Shown: positions 1 through 7,907 of the stretch, piece by piece
Position numbering within the stretch: position 1 is the first letter of the stretch
How the letters are laid out: every line of letters begins with the position of its first letter
Source: Candidatus Niyogiibacteriota bacterium
GTDB lineage: Bacteria > Patescibacteriota > Minisyncoccia > 1-14-0-10-42-19
Assembly (NCBI GenBank): GCA_016204155.1
Contig: JACQLG010000049.1
Location: forward strand, 1-24,819
DNA: 24,819 nucleotides
Direction: 5' to 3'
The notes under the pieces: generated by a model
The model's database searches: none
The model's input: the letters and a program-made list of their open reading frames with translations, nothing else
Told to the model about the DNA's origin: nothing
Translations under genes and position numbers: made by a program

Positions 1-44
1 ACTCCATCATACATCATTGTGTGAGTGCGCTCGCCCCTGACCAT
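1..44 (-). other. Left-edge open frame of unknown status
   Basis: A minus-strand frame opens with ATG at 42-44 and stays open to the window edge, giving only 14 visible residues. No Shine-Dalgarno sequence precedes the ATG. The other frames in 1-108 close quickly. It lies just downstream of the terminator at 109-139, so it could be the start of the next minus-strand gene or noise. I do not recognise it and see no other gene in 1-108. Confidence 0.15.
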
Positions 45-108
45 CAGGAATAAGAATGGAAATCTTTGTTTACTATATCATACTCCCCGAATAGACAAAA
101 GGCGGGTA

Positions 109-139
109 CGAAAAACCCCGCATGATGCGGGGTTTTTCG
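109..139 (-). terminator. Strong intrinsic terminator at the end of the epimerase operon
   Basis: A perfect 12-bp inverted repeat (AAAAACCCCGCA paired with TGCGGGGTTTTT, 3-nt loop) forms a GC-rich hairpin flanked by A and T runs, so it could work on both strands. On the minus strand it lies about 90 nt beyond the epimerase stop and would end the operon beginning at the EamA transporter. It also sits about 40-70 nt downstream of the promoter at 186-214. Confidence 0.9.
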
Positions 140-179
140 AGATGTAGATGAAATGTGCCAAAGCTTTTGCACACCCACT
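109..179 (-). ncRNA. Putative ~70-nt small RNA or attenuated leader
   Basis: The region is bounded by a near-consensus promoter (predicted start near 179) and the terminator hairpin at 109-139. It has no usable open frame. Its 5' half contains an imperfect inverted repeat, TGTGC to GCACA, around an AAAGCTTT core, which could form a second stem. The architecture fits a short stand-alone RNA or a terminated leader for a gene beyond the left edge. This is inferred from promoter and terminator alone; no known RNA family is recognised. Confidence 0.35.
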
Positions 180-185
180 GCATCC

Positions 186-214
186 AGTATAGCAAATTGC
201 TTCAGAAATGTCAA
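186..214 (-). promoter_or_regulatory. Sigma70-type promoter in the epimerase 3' flank
   Basis: On the minus strand TTGACA (209-214) is followed by a 17-bp spacer and TATACT (186-191). It lies immediately downstream of the epimerase stop codon and points toward the terminator at 109-139, so it drives no visible protein gene. Confidence 0.6.
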
Positions 215-226
215 CAAATCCTTATA

Positions 227-1213
227 TTATACATTCCAACCCTGCTTTCTGTAGAATTCCCGCGTACGTTCAATCCCCTCCTCGAATGAAACCCGCGGCT
301 TCCATCCAAGAAGTTTCTCCGCCAAAGCAGTATGCGCAAGCGTCTCGCGCGCTTCTCCTCTACGTTCTGGGGCATATGTCGCGTATCCTTTTTTGATCAT
401 CTCATCAGGGATTATAGAACCATCAAGTTTATACACAAAGCGTACTACATCCCAGATAGAATTACTGTTCCCGAAGCCCACATTAATGATCTCGCCCCGA
501 CCCACATGGGGGGATACTAATGCTTGAAGATTCGCTTCAACCACGTCGCTTACATATGTAAAATCACGCCGCTGGTGGCCATCAGGTACAACAGTCAACG
601 GAGCATTTCGGGAACTCTGTTCAAAAAAAATACCGATGACAGTTGCGTAAGGACCGTCAGCTTCGGTGGTCTGGCGGGGTCCGTACACATTAAAATAACG
701 CAGGCACACTGTTTCAGGGCCGCCCGTTGCGATTCCCATATCACGCATGAGCATTTCTCCCATCCGTTTTGTTGAGCCATACGGATGGTAAGCCTGGGTG
801 GCAACCGCCATATGTTCCTGGAGCGGCATTTCCTGGTCTCCATAGGCAGAAGACGATGCGGAATATATAACTCGCTTCACGCTGTATTTTTTTGATAAAC
901 TTAAAATATTCGCGGTCCCTAACGCATTAACCATAAAATAACGTTCAGGATCTTTGAATGACGGTTGGATGCGAGCAAGCGCTCCCGCGTGAATGATCGC
1001 CTCCGGCTTTTCCTTTTTAAATACGCCTTCTAACGAAGCGCGATCCGAAATATCAACATGATAATAGCTTGCTTTCTCATTTCGCGTATCGGTACGCTCT
1101 CCTATATCAACAATGCTTACGCTGCATCCGCGCAGAAGCAATGTGTCAACAATGTGCGATCCGATAAAACCGACACCGCCCGTTACTAAGACTTTTTTGG
1201 GAAACGGGTTCAT
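227..1213 (-). CDS. NAD-dependent sugar epimerase/dehydratase (extended SDR, GalE-like)
   Basis: A 328-residue extended short-chain dehydrogenase. The N-terminal Rossmann motif TGGVGFIGSH (11-20) binds NAD. Catalytic serines lie around 119-122, and the Y-x3-K pair is Tyr145/Lys149 in YGSTK. LRYFNVYGPRQ (171-181) is the usual substrate-side motif of UDP-hexose and UDP-hexuronate 4-epimerases. Length is normal for the family. It probably epimerises or dehydrates a cytoplasmic NDP-sugar. The partner UDP-sugar dehydrogenase two genes upstream in the same operon makes a UDP-uronate substrate plausible (inference). It is the last gene of the operon, 10 nt after the GT4 gene, with no Shine-Dalgarno sequence. 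The exact substrate, 4-epimerase or 4,6-dehydratase chemistry, cannot be settled from sequence by eye. Confidence 0.88.
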   Translation of the reverse strand: MNPFPKKVLVTGGVGFIGSHIVDTLLLRGCSVSIVDIGERTDTRNEKASYYHVDISDRASLEGVFKKEKPEAIIHAGALARIQPSFKDPERYFMVNALGTANILSLSKKYSVKRVIYSASSSAYGDQEMPLQEHMAVATQAYHPYGSTKRMGEMLMRDMGIATGGPETVCLRYFNVYGPRQTTEADGPYATVIGIFFEQSSRNAPLTVVPDGHQRRDFTYVSDVVEANLQALVSPHVGRGEIINVGFGNSNSIWDVVRFVYKLDGSIIPDEMIKKGYATYAPERRGEARETLAHTALAEKLLGWKPRVSFEEGIERTREFYRKQGWNV

Positions 1214-1223
1214 AAAAAGAATA

Positions 1224-2381
1224 TTATTTCGCTATTGTATTAAAAATAATCTTCATTTTCCTCACAATATTCGTATTCCAATTATAATGCTCTTCTACCG
1301 TCTTTTTCGCGGTTTCGCTAATAGTATTCCTCAATCCGTCATTTTGCAATAGCTCTCTAACTTTTACAGCTATGCTTCTGGGGTCCCGCACCCTACAGAA
1401 TAAGCCGGTCTTTCTATCTATCAAAAAATCAGGGATTCCGCCGACTGGAGTCGCAATAACCGGAAGCCCTGCCGCCATTGCCTCCAGAAATGACGACCCC
1501 AATCCTTCCGAGAGGGACGGGCGGATGTATATATCGGAAATATGGAGATACGCGGGCATATCTTCATGTGATATTTCTCCTAAAAATAATGTACGATTTT
1601 CCACTTTCAATGCTTTCGCAAGTATTTTTAATTTTTCCCCATCAGGCCCCTTTCCTAGAATGACGAATTTTATATGTCCGGGAAGGTACTGCAGTGACTT
1701 TATAACATCATCAATTGCGTTTTTCAAAACCAGACGGGAAGTCGTTACAAGAAAAACATCTCCGGTGTTTTTCCCGAGCTTACTCTTCAGTTCGCTCCGC
1801 TTTTCATCGGAAATTGCTTTCGAAAAATGCTCAATCGCGACACCGTTCGGAACTATTTCGATAGGAACGCGCGCACCTCGCTTTAATGCAAGCTTTCTTA
1901 AATAATTACTTATAACCTGAATGGAATCCGCATAACGGATCGCTAATTTCCACATTATAAAAATTAACCCGCCATATCTATATGTAAGGTGCGCTTCCGA
2001 ATCCCCCTCCTGAAGTGTCAATAATATCGGAATTTTTTTATGCAGTCCGCATATCTTTAATAAAAAGGGCGACATACTTGTAAAAGAAACCATCATGCTC
2101 CAAAAAAAGTCAACAGAATGGCGTTTCATTATTTTCCGCGCGAGGCATGCTCCCAAAAAAGGAGAAAGCAATTTATCAAAAAACGAGAGTATACCCGTAC
2201 CGACACGATAGATCTCAATATTGCCGATGCGTTCATGACGCGGGTGCGCGCGCGAGAATCGCGTCGTAATCATAAAAAAATCGTACTCGGGGATACGTTC
2301 TGTAATTTCTTTTATTGCGAGCTCCGCGCCGCCAACAAGCGGAAGATAGGCAGTTGAAAAAATAAGTATCTTTTTCTGCAT
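1224..2381 (-). CDS. Glycosyltransferase family 4 (GT-B fold)
   Basis: A 385-residue retaining GT-B glycosyltransferase of the GT4 type. The N-terminal half starts with KKILIFSTAYLPLVGGAE, typical of acceptor domains. The C-terminal half has the nucleotide-sugar signature SLSEGLGSSFLEAMAAGLP followed by VIATPVGGIPD, containing the E-x7-E motif. It would transfer a sugar from an NDP donor to a growing glycan at the inner face of the membrane. It overlaps the UDP-sugar dehydrogenase stop by one base (TAATG), so the two are translationally coupled. Donor and acceptor cannot be named. Confidence 0.9.
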   Translation of the reverse strand: MQKKILIFSTAYLPLVGGAELAIKEITERIPEYDFFMITTRFSRAHPRHERIGNIEIYRVGTGILSFFDKLLSPFLGACLARKIMKRHSVDFFWSMMVSFTSMSPFLLKICGLHKKIPILLTLQEGDSEAHLTYRYGGLIFIMWKLAIRYADSIQVISNYLRKLALKRGARVPIEIVPNGVAIEHFSKAISDEKRSELKSKLGKNTGDVFLVTTSRLVLKNAIDDVIKSLQYLPGHIKFVILGKGPDGEKLKILAKALKVENRTLFLGEISHEDMPAYLHISDIYIRPSLSEGLGSSFLEAMAAGLPVIATPVGGIPDFLIDRKTGLFCRVRDPRSIAVKVRELLQNDGLRNTISETAKKTVEEHYNWNTNIVRKMKIIFNTIAK

Positions 2382-3397
2382 TACTTTTTCTTTTTTTGGG
2401 CTTTCGTACGAGCTGTCACCGGTTTCTTATGATGCTTTAAGAATGTTGCAATTTCGTGATCATGGCCTGTCGCTTTGTCATACGGAATGCCTTGTACGGC
2501 AAGAAGTGTATTATTATAATCGCGGGTCGCCCTAAGAATACGTATTCCCCTGTCCAGCAAAAGGCGGTTCTGGGATTTCGCGGGAAGCTTTCCTATCGCG
2601 CGATCCGCTGTCGCAATAATCGCATCCAGATCCTTCGGAAGGCAATATCCGCCAAACCCGCGGAAATTCCCATGCGACACGTCAAGCCACGCATCCCCGA
2701 TCCTCCGATCATGCGCGATCATTTTCCGAACATTATTATAATCAACGGTTACCTTGATCTTTTCTTTCCTCAAAACATATTCAATCGCTTCGCAAAGGTC
2801 GGCAAACACATTTCCAAATGCGACTTTTGCCGCGCCAAACGCATTGCCGGCATACTTCCCTATCTCTGCTTCGGTCGCGTTGATTCGCGTAAAGTGATAC
2901 GCACCAAGCGTTCCGGGAGAAGAGAAAAACGCCCGTGGCAATAAATTGAGCACTTCCGAGGCGTGTACTTTGGTGGAAGCAGTATGTCCGACAACCTGCC
3001 TGTCTGGATTTACCATATCCTCCCAGGCGCGCGATTCAGTCAAGAATTCCGGATTAAAAAGTATCTTTACTTTATATTTTTTGGAAAAACGCTCAATAGT
3101 CCCCGGCTCAACCGTTGATTTCACTACGAATAACTTGTCTTTATCGGCATATTTCTTGATGATACTTTCAACAATATCGGCATTGCAGCTTCCATCGGGA
3201 TTCCGAGGAGTTGGCGCGGCAACGAAAATAATGTCGGCTTTTGTAACGTCATCATGATAATCCTTTTTCGGATCGGTATCATAACAGAATAGATTTCTAT
3301 TTCGCACGAAACCCGCCTGCTGAAAGTACTTTTTGAGCGGCTCGCCCACCATTCCCAAAGCTACTATTCCAATGTTTGGCTTATTGCGCATATACAT
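2381..3397 (-). CDS. Short UDP-glucose/GDP-mannose dehydrogenase-like protein
   Basis: A 338-residue relative of UDP-glucose 6-dehydrogenase, which oxidises an NDP-hexose to the uronic acid in two NAD-dependent steps. Visible motifs are GMVG (15-18) in the Rossmann loop, STVEPGT (94-100), NPEFLTE (115-121), the K181/N185 pair in GKYAGN, and the nucleophile Cys252 in GGYCLPKD. All residues expected for catalysis appear present. The family is usually about 400-450 residues. Here only about 85 residues follow the cysteine, so most of the C-terminal UDP-binding domain, including the usual TFK..DD.R segment, is missing and the protein ends in a lysine-rich tail. The stop is clean and overlaps the next start, so this is not an obvious frameshift. 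Oligomer and substrate may differ from the canonical enzyme. Confidence 0.82.
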   Translation of the reverse strand: MYMRNKPNIGIVALGMVGEPLKKYFQQAGFVRNRNLFCYDTDPKKDYHDDVTKADIIFVAAPTPRNPDGSCNADIVESIIKKYADKDKLFVVKSTVEPGTIERFSKKYKVKILFNPEFLTESRAWEDMVNPDRQVVGHTASTKVHASEVLNLLPRAFFSSPGTLGAYHFTRINATEAEIGKYAGNAFGAAKVAFGNVFADLCEAIEYVLRKEKIKVTVDYNNVRKMIAHDRRIGDAWLDVSHGNFRGFGGYCLPKDLDAIIATADRAIGKLPAKSQNRLLLDRGIRILRATRDYNNTLLAVQGIPYDKATGHDHEIATFLKHHKKPVTARTKAQKKKK

Positions 3398-3448
3398 ATA
3401 ATCTTAATTCCGCATATAACATATTACATTATAGAGAGCATTTCTATA

Positions 3449-5731
3449 TTATTCAAGAGAATCCAAAACTTCCCATAAACTATTGATATCTTTCTCAAAA
3501 TCCGGCTCAATATTCCTTTCCCTGATGATCTGAGCGATCTCGCGCGCGCGCTCATACTGCCCGGCATTCACATACCGCTCCGCAAGCAATAAACCGGCAG
3601 CTGTCACCCGATTATCAAGATGAAACACATCTTCAATATATTGCCACCCTCCCGGAGAATCATTGCGCTTCGCAACCCCTAAAATAACATTCATTTTTGT
3701 CGTATCAAGATTGAATAATTCTCCGCCGAGTTTAGCTTGAAGTCTTTTCGTCTCTTTGAGCGCGTTCTCATAATCTTCGGCAATGATATAAATAAAGGGA
3801 AGATTATATGAAACTTCAAAGCTATATTTACCATACGCGTCTAATTTGTTTTCCGCTTCCCGAATCAATTTCAATCCCGTATCGTATTGTCGGAGCTGAA
3901 CATGGAAATCAGCGATAAAAACATATAACGGAATATGATCCGGCGCAAAAGAAATTGCTTCATTATAGATATTAACCGCCTCTTGTACCAATGCATCATC
4001 TCCGCTGACAGCCCCCCAGACGCCGTATAGGCGTCCAAGCATTACCTCAAAACGGACACCGGGATAATCGTCCTTATAGCCCGCAACTTCTTTTTTCATC
4101 TCATCAATCGCCCTCTTGTAGAATGCCTGAATCTGCGTATTATTGATAAGCTGGGGATTAACCGCAAGCCCATCCGAAGCAAGGCGCGCTAAATGTTCGC
4201 GGACCTCTGATTGTCCTATCGTATTCTGTGATAACGATAATGCGCGGTCAAAACGCGCGAGCGCTTCGTCATTCTTTCCCTCGCCTATCGAACGAAACGC
4301 ATCAATAAGCGCGGTTGATGCGCGATATGGCTTTATATTAACGAAATACATAGCAATAAAAACAGCAAAAAAAGCTCCTACAGTACCCATCATGACAGCT
4401 CCCGAGATCTTTCGAGGAACAGTGCCATGCCGTTTCTCATACCACTCTTCTCGAGTATGAGAAGAGGCAACCGCAAGAAAACCGAGAATGACGACGAGCA
4501 TCAAATGGGTTGCAAGCACATCAAAGACAAAAAGCATCTGAAAGAGATAGGCGATGATCATCCCGAAGAAAATGACTGCGTCCTTATTTTCTATAACTTT
4601 TCTTTTTGCCGCGCGTAAAAGCGCCCAAAACATCGCGATGATCAGGAAAAGATACGAGCCAAACCCGACAATCCCTGTCGATACCAGCCATTCCAAAGGC
4701 ATATTGTGTGTGCGGTCAAACCATGGCTCATTCCCGAATATCCGCGGATCATAATTGAACGCGAACGGAATGATAAAATTATTTAATCCCCACCCGAGAA
4801 TAGGGCGTTGAAGAAATGATTTCACCGCCATCTCCCAGATAATGAAACGTGACGAAGCAGTTGTATCAGTACTAGAGATGCGGCTGAATCGAGCAAGTAC
4901 ATCATTATTCCGAATGAACGGCACATCCTTCATAAACGTAAGACCGATGAGCGCTAAAATCATTGCAAGCATAATAAGCGCGATAATCGCTTTTCTTTTC
5001 TTCTCCTTCACTAAGAAAAAAGAAAGGAATATCATCAGGCCAAAACCGCCGAGAATCCCGACAAATGCTCCGCGCGAACCGGTAAGGAAAAAGGCGGAAA
5101 GCTCAAGCAGTATCAAGGCGACATAAAAGACGCGGAGCGCCTTGCTCCGAGTTTGAAAAAAAAGATACGCTAAAAGAAAAATATGGAACGTAAGATAGGC
5201 CGCAACATACAGCGGATTGCCGAGTGTGGCAATAATGCGGGCACTGTCGGAGAATGTGGCTATCGCGCCGAAATATTCCAGAAGCCCGTAAAACGACATG
5301 ATGGCACTCACGCCGATAGAAATTCCAAACAAAATAAACCAATCTTTTCGCCGATGAAATAATCCTGCAAGCGTCAGGAAAAGCAGAAAGAGATGGATAT
5401 AGCCGATAAATCCCTCCATGCGCTCATAATTTGACCAGAAACTGTAAGACGGATCGGTACTAAAGATCGTTGCAAGAAAAGCGGCACCGATAAGAATACC
5501 GAAAGCGATAAAAACCAAACTCCGCCGCGGCCAGTAAGAGCGGGGGTTGATGAACAAAAGGCCTATCCATCCGGCTGCCGCGATCTCAACAAGCCCGCGG
5601 AATAGAAAATTCTTTGTTGAAATGAACGGGAAAAATGCGTTTCCGGAAACCACTAAAAGCGTAAAAGGCATCAGATAGACGCATATCCGCACTATCCATA
5701 TAAGTATTTGTTCCAGGTCGCGCGAATTCAT
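3449..5731 (-). CDS. O-antigen ligase/polymerase-like membrane protein with C-terminal TPR region
   Basis: A protein of about 760 residues. The first ~470 residues hold about a dozen hydrophobic segments and the Wzy/WaaL-type features LTGSRGAF, ILGWGLNNF and a periplasmic-type loop with RTHNMPLEWLVSTGIVG. The last ~285 residues are soluble and helical with TPR-like repeats (for example EGKNDEALARFDRALSL). Such fusions ligate or polymerise lipid-linked glycans at the outer membrane face. The frame can be opened 12 codons earlier with TTG at 5767, but ATG at 5731 removes a stretch with no good ribosome-binding site. It follows the EamA transporter by 56 nt and precedes the UDP-sugar dehydrogenase by 51 nt. 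Ligase and polymerase roles cannot be separated by sequence. Confidence 0.85.
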   Translation of the reverse strand: MNSRDLEQILIWIVRICVYLMPFTLLVVSGNAFFPFISTKNFLFRGLVEIAAAGWIGLLFINPRSYWPRRSLVFIAFGILIGAAFLATIFSTDPSYSFWSNYERMEGFIGYIHLFLLFLTLAGLFHRRKDWFILFGISIGVSAIMSFYGLLEYFGAIATFSDSARIIATLGNPLYVAAYLTFHIFLLAYLFFQTRSKALRVFYVALILLELSAFFLTGSRGAFVGILGGFGLMIFLSFFLVKEKKRKAIIALIMLAMILALIGLTFMKDVPFIRNNDVLARFSRISSTDTTASSRFIIWEMAVKSFLQRPILGWGLNNFIIPFAFNYDPRIFGNEPWFDRTHNMPLEWLVSTGIVGFGSYLFLIIAMFWALLRAAKRKVIENKDAVIFFGMIIAYLFQMLFVFDVLATHLMLVVILGFLAVASSHTREEWYEKRHGTVPRKISGAVMMGTVGAFFAVFIAMYFVNIKPYRASTALIDAFRSIGEGKNDEALARFDRALSLSQNTIGQSEVREHLARLASDGLAVNPQLINNTQIQAFYKRAIDEMKKEVAGYKDDYPGVRFEVMLGRLYGVWGAVSGDDALVQEAVNIYNEAISFAPDHIPLYVFIADFHVQLRQYDTGLKLIREAENKLDAYGKYSFEVSYNLPFIYIIAEDYENALKETKRLQAKLGGELFNLDTTKMNVILGVAKRNDSPGGWQYIEDVFHLDNRVTAAGLLLAERYVNAGQYERAREIAQIIRERNIEPDFEKDINSLWEVLDSLE

Positions 5732-5787
5732 TGATTTGAAATATAAAATAAACAATAGCACAACCAATCAGATAAGAAAACCTCAGA

Positions 5788-6642
5788 TTAGCTCAATACA
5801 ATAAGCACAACTCCGCCGACCATCAATGCCGCGCCAGACAGCCGCTCATAAAAATGCTCTTCTTGATGGACCACCTTTCCGAAAATAACGTCAAATAAAA
5901 TAGAAAGGCGCTTAATAGAAATATAATACGCGGCGAATAATAGCGAAAGCCCTACGAAATGCAGTATGGTGCCTGCCGTATACGCGCCGCTCATCAATGC
6001 CAGATTCTGCCATTTGCCTTTTCGAAAAGTAGAAATATGTCGGACCATAAGAGGTGTATACACGATAACAAGAAGAGCATCCATATAAAACACGAACTGC
6101 AGGGGCGATACATATTGAAATAAGAATTTTGCGCTTACTATCGAAATGCTTATAATAGCGGCGCCCGCAAGCATATACAGAGCGCCTTTTTCTTGAGTGA
6201 TTTTTTTTATACTTCCCGCGAAACTATAATTCCCTTTGCCGAATCCTAAAAATAACGCGCCGAACACTAAAAACAGGATGCCGATGCCGCCGACGAATGT
6301 AGGAAGTTCTCCCAATACAATATAACCCGTGGGAACCAAAAAAAGCGCGGTAAAAGAGAAGAACGGCCCCACAAGCGATTGAGGCGAAATCTGAAATGCC
6401 CGTACATACAAAAATGAATTCGCCCACTCTGCAGGAAGAATAATACCGACCATAATCAGCCAGAACGGCAAGGGCGGGACTTGCCATTCAAGAAAAAAGG
6501 TTATCACTATGCCGATCACAATAGTGCCGATAAGAATGCGCAGCCAATTCAATGCATGCGTATGGACTCCCTCCAATGTCTTAAACCGACTATTTTGGAA
6601 CGAAGCCGCAAGCGCGTTTACAATTCCTACAAGAACGCCCAT
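5788..6642 (-). CDS. EamA/DMT-superfamily ten-helix transporter
   Basis: A protein of about 284 residues with ten hydrophobic segments in two five-helix halves, as in the drug/metabolite transporter superfamily. Helix 4 carries FFSFTALFLVPTGYIVLGE, the typical end of the first EamA repeat. Start choice: the frame can be extended to TTG at 6705, but that puts the first 21 codons inside the upstream gene's terminator hairpin (6675-6702), so ATG at 6642, preceded by GGAAAG, is preferred. It is the first gene of the operon ending at the epimerase. In this context it may move a sugar, a nucleotide-sugar precursor or a lipid-linked intermediate across the membrane (inference). Substrate unknown. 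Confidence 0.82.
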   Translation of the reverse strand: MGVLVGIVNALAASFQNSRFKTLEGVHTHALNWLRILIGTIVIGIVITFFLEWQVPPLPFWLIMVGIILPAEWANSFLYVRAFQISPQSLVGPFFSFTALFLVPTGYIVLGELPTFVGGIGILFLVFGALFLGFGKGNYSFAGSIKKITQEKGALYMLAGAAIISISIVSAKFLFQYVSPLQFVFYMDALLVIVYTPLMVRHISTFRKGKWQNLALMSGAYTAGTILHFVGLSLLFAAYYISIKRLSILFDVIFGKVVHQEEHFYERLSGAALMVGGVVLIVLS

Positions 6643-6667
6643 GTCTTTCCACTCTACTCTTGCAGTA

Positions 6668-6702
6668 ATAAAAAAACAATCCACTGGTATTGCTGGATTG
6701 TT
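6668..6702 (-). terminator. Intrinsic terminator after the helical unknown gene
   Basis: On the minus strand AACAATCCA and TGGATTGTT form a perfect 9-bp stem around a 10-nt loop, followed by a run of T. It lies about 27 nt after the stop of the upstream gene and about 30 nt before the EamA start, separating the two transcription units. Confidence 0.8.
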
Positions 6703-6728
6703 CAATGTTATATTTTTATTTTTAGGAT

Positions 6729-7754
6729 TCAGGATAGGAGATGCTTTGCAACTGCGATCGGAATTCCGCCGTCAAGGCCGGCGTGATTGGCGACATCTTT
6801 TAAGATATCATTGGCTTCACGATTGTATTTTATTTGGAGGTCCCCTTTACTGTTAAGGCCAAGCATTCGGTTCGCCAGCGCTACAAAGATCTTTACGGAT
6901 AAGCCGGCATTATCTGCCGACGAGCTCTGAATGTTTATTGGGTCTTGCTTTGCAAGTTCCGAAAACTTACCCGCAAAATACTGCTCTGCCGCATGCGCTA
7001 CTTTTGCCCACTGTGCAGGCGACTTCTCTTTCCAATGCTTAGAGTCGGAGTCAAGATCAGAATAAACGATCTCAACTCCAATCAAACGAGCCATAGCGAC
7101 CGCCCATCTGATATGAATATGGGCATTATATTCCATCCATGCCGGAAAAGGATCGACTGCGTGCTGGATGTAGGCGCGCATGGAAATCATTTCCTTTACT
7201 GATTTCCATATGCCATCTTTATTTCGCACAACAAAATGAGCAGTTGCCTTTTCAACCAAGGCGACAAAAAGAGAGATATACATCTTCTCTTTATTCCCAG
7301 CCGTATCAAACAACTGTGCCGCTTCAAGCTGGTCGCGCGCAGCGTCAGTATACTGTCTCGGCCCTCGCCTTGCTATTCCTCTACTATAAAGAATGTCACC
7401 AAGGAGGATATACGAGTTTTTTTCCTTTGGTAATTCTTTCTCTGCTTCATCAAACAAACAGCCAAGATTTTCAATGATAGAAATCATGTCTATGCCCTTC
7501 ATCCGGCGTGTAGCATTAATCACCTCTGCACGGCAAGCGTATTTCATCCACAAAGACACACTGGGGTTCATTGAGGCAATCTGAAATATTTCTGCGTATC
7601 GCTGCGGATCCCGTTCCTCTGGTTTTTTGCTCAACAGCAATATCTGCAGCAAATTTGTCTTACTAAAGTCAAAACCGTCCGGCAGCCGAACTATCTCCTG
7701 CGCAATTACTGCATCAGGAAGCTCTAGATCGAATTCATGCACACTATCACCCAT
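6729..7754 (-). CDS. Helical protein of unknown function
   Basis: A protein of about 341 residues that I do not recognise. It looks mainly alpha-helical, with no signal peptide or membrane segment. A middle section (YTDAARDQLEAAQLFDTAGN, then a long alanine-rich helix) resembles a TPR-like helical hairpin. Tryptophans and short acidic stretches are spread along it. Start choice: ATG at 7754 has a perfect GGAGG eight bases upstream, while the 22-codon longer frame begins inside the promoter region. It has its own promoter (7803-7830) and terminator (6668-6702), so it is monocistronic. It is divergently transcribed from the 91-aa gene at 7908. It is probably not a glycan enzyme; a regulatory or scaffold role is conceivable but unsupported. 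Confidence 0.8.
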   Translation of the reverse strand: MGDSVHEFDLELPDAVIAQEIVRLPDGFDFSKTNLLQILLLSKKPEERDPQRYAEIFQIASMNPSVSLWMKYACRAEVINATRRMKGIDMISIIENLGCLFDEAEKELPKEKNSYILLGDILYSRGIARRGPRQYTDAARDQLEAAQLFDTAGNKEKMYISLFVALVEKATAHFVVRNKDGIWKSVKEMISMRAYIQHAVDPFPAWMEYNAHIHIRWAVAMARLIGVEIVYSDLDSDSKHWKEKSPAQWAKVAHAAEQYFAGKFSELAKQDPINIQSSSADNAGLSVKIFVALANRMLGLNSKGDLQIKYNREANDILKDVANHAGLDGGIPIAVAKHLLS

Positions 7755-7758
7755 ACTT

Positions 7759-7771
7759 ATACCTCCTATAA
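7759..7771 (-). promoter_or_regulatory. Strong ribosome-binding site deciding the start at 7754
   Basis: The minus strand reads TTATAGGAGGTAT just before ATG 7754. The same 13 bases occur upstream of the cupin gene (8676-8688). Confidence 0.75.
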
Positions 7772-7802
7772 AATCGTATTTTTTGTAAAGCTGCTTTCGC
7801 TC

Positions 7803-7830
7803 AATATAGCAAAACGGCAAAATATGTCAA
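7803..7830 (-). promoter_or_regulatory. Sigma70-type promoter of the helical unknown gene
   Basis: On the minus strand TTGACA (7825-7830), 16-bp spacer, TATATT (7803-7808). It lies about 50 nt upstream of the ATG at 7754 and back to back with the plus-strand promoter at 7841-7869. Confidence 0.75.
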
Positions 7831-7840
7831 CTTGAAATTC

Positions 7841-7869
7841 TTGACTCTACTATAAGAATAAGATATAAT
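7841..7869 (+). promoter_or_regulatory. Sigma70-type promoter of the 91-aa gene
   Basis: TTGACT (7841-7846), 17-bp spacer, TATAAT (7864-7869). It is followed by AAGGAGG at 7891-7897 and ATG at 7908. It forms a divergent pair with the minus-strand promoter at 7803-7830; only 10 bp separate the two -35 boxes. Confidence 0.8.
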
Positions 7870-7907
7870 AATCGTATAAAGAGTTCTTTTAAGGAGGCAA
7901 AAAAATA

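Noticed and set aside
1372..1905. Plus-strand open frame of 177 codons
   Set aside because: It lies wholly antisense to the GT4 gene, has no ribosome-binding site, and its residue composition is that of a shadow frame.
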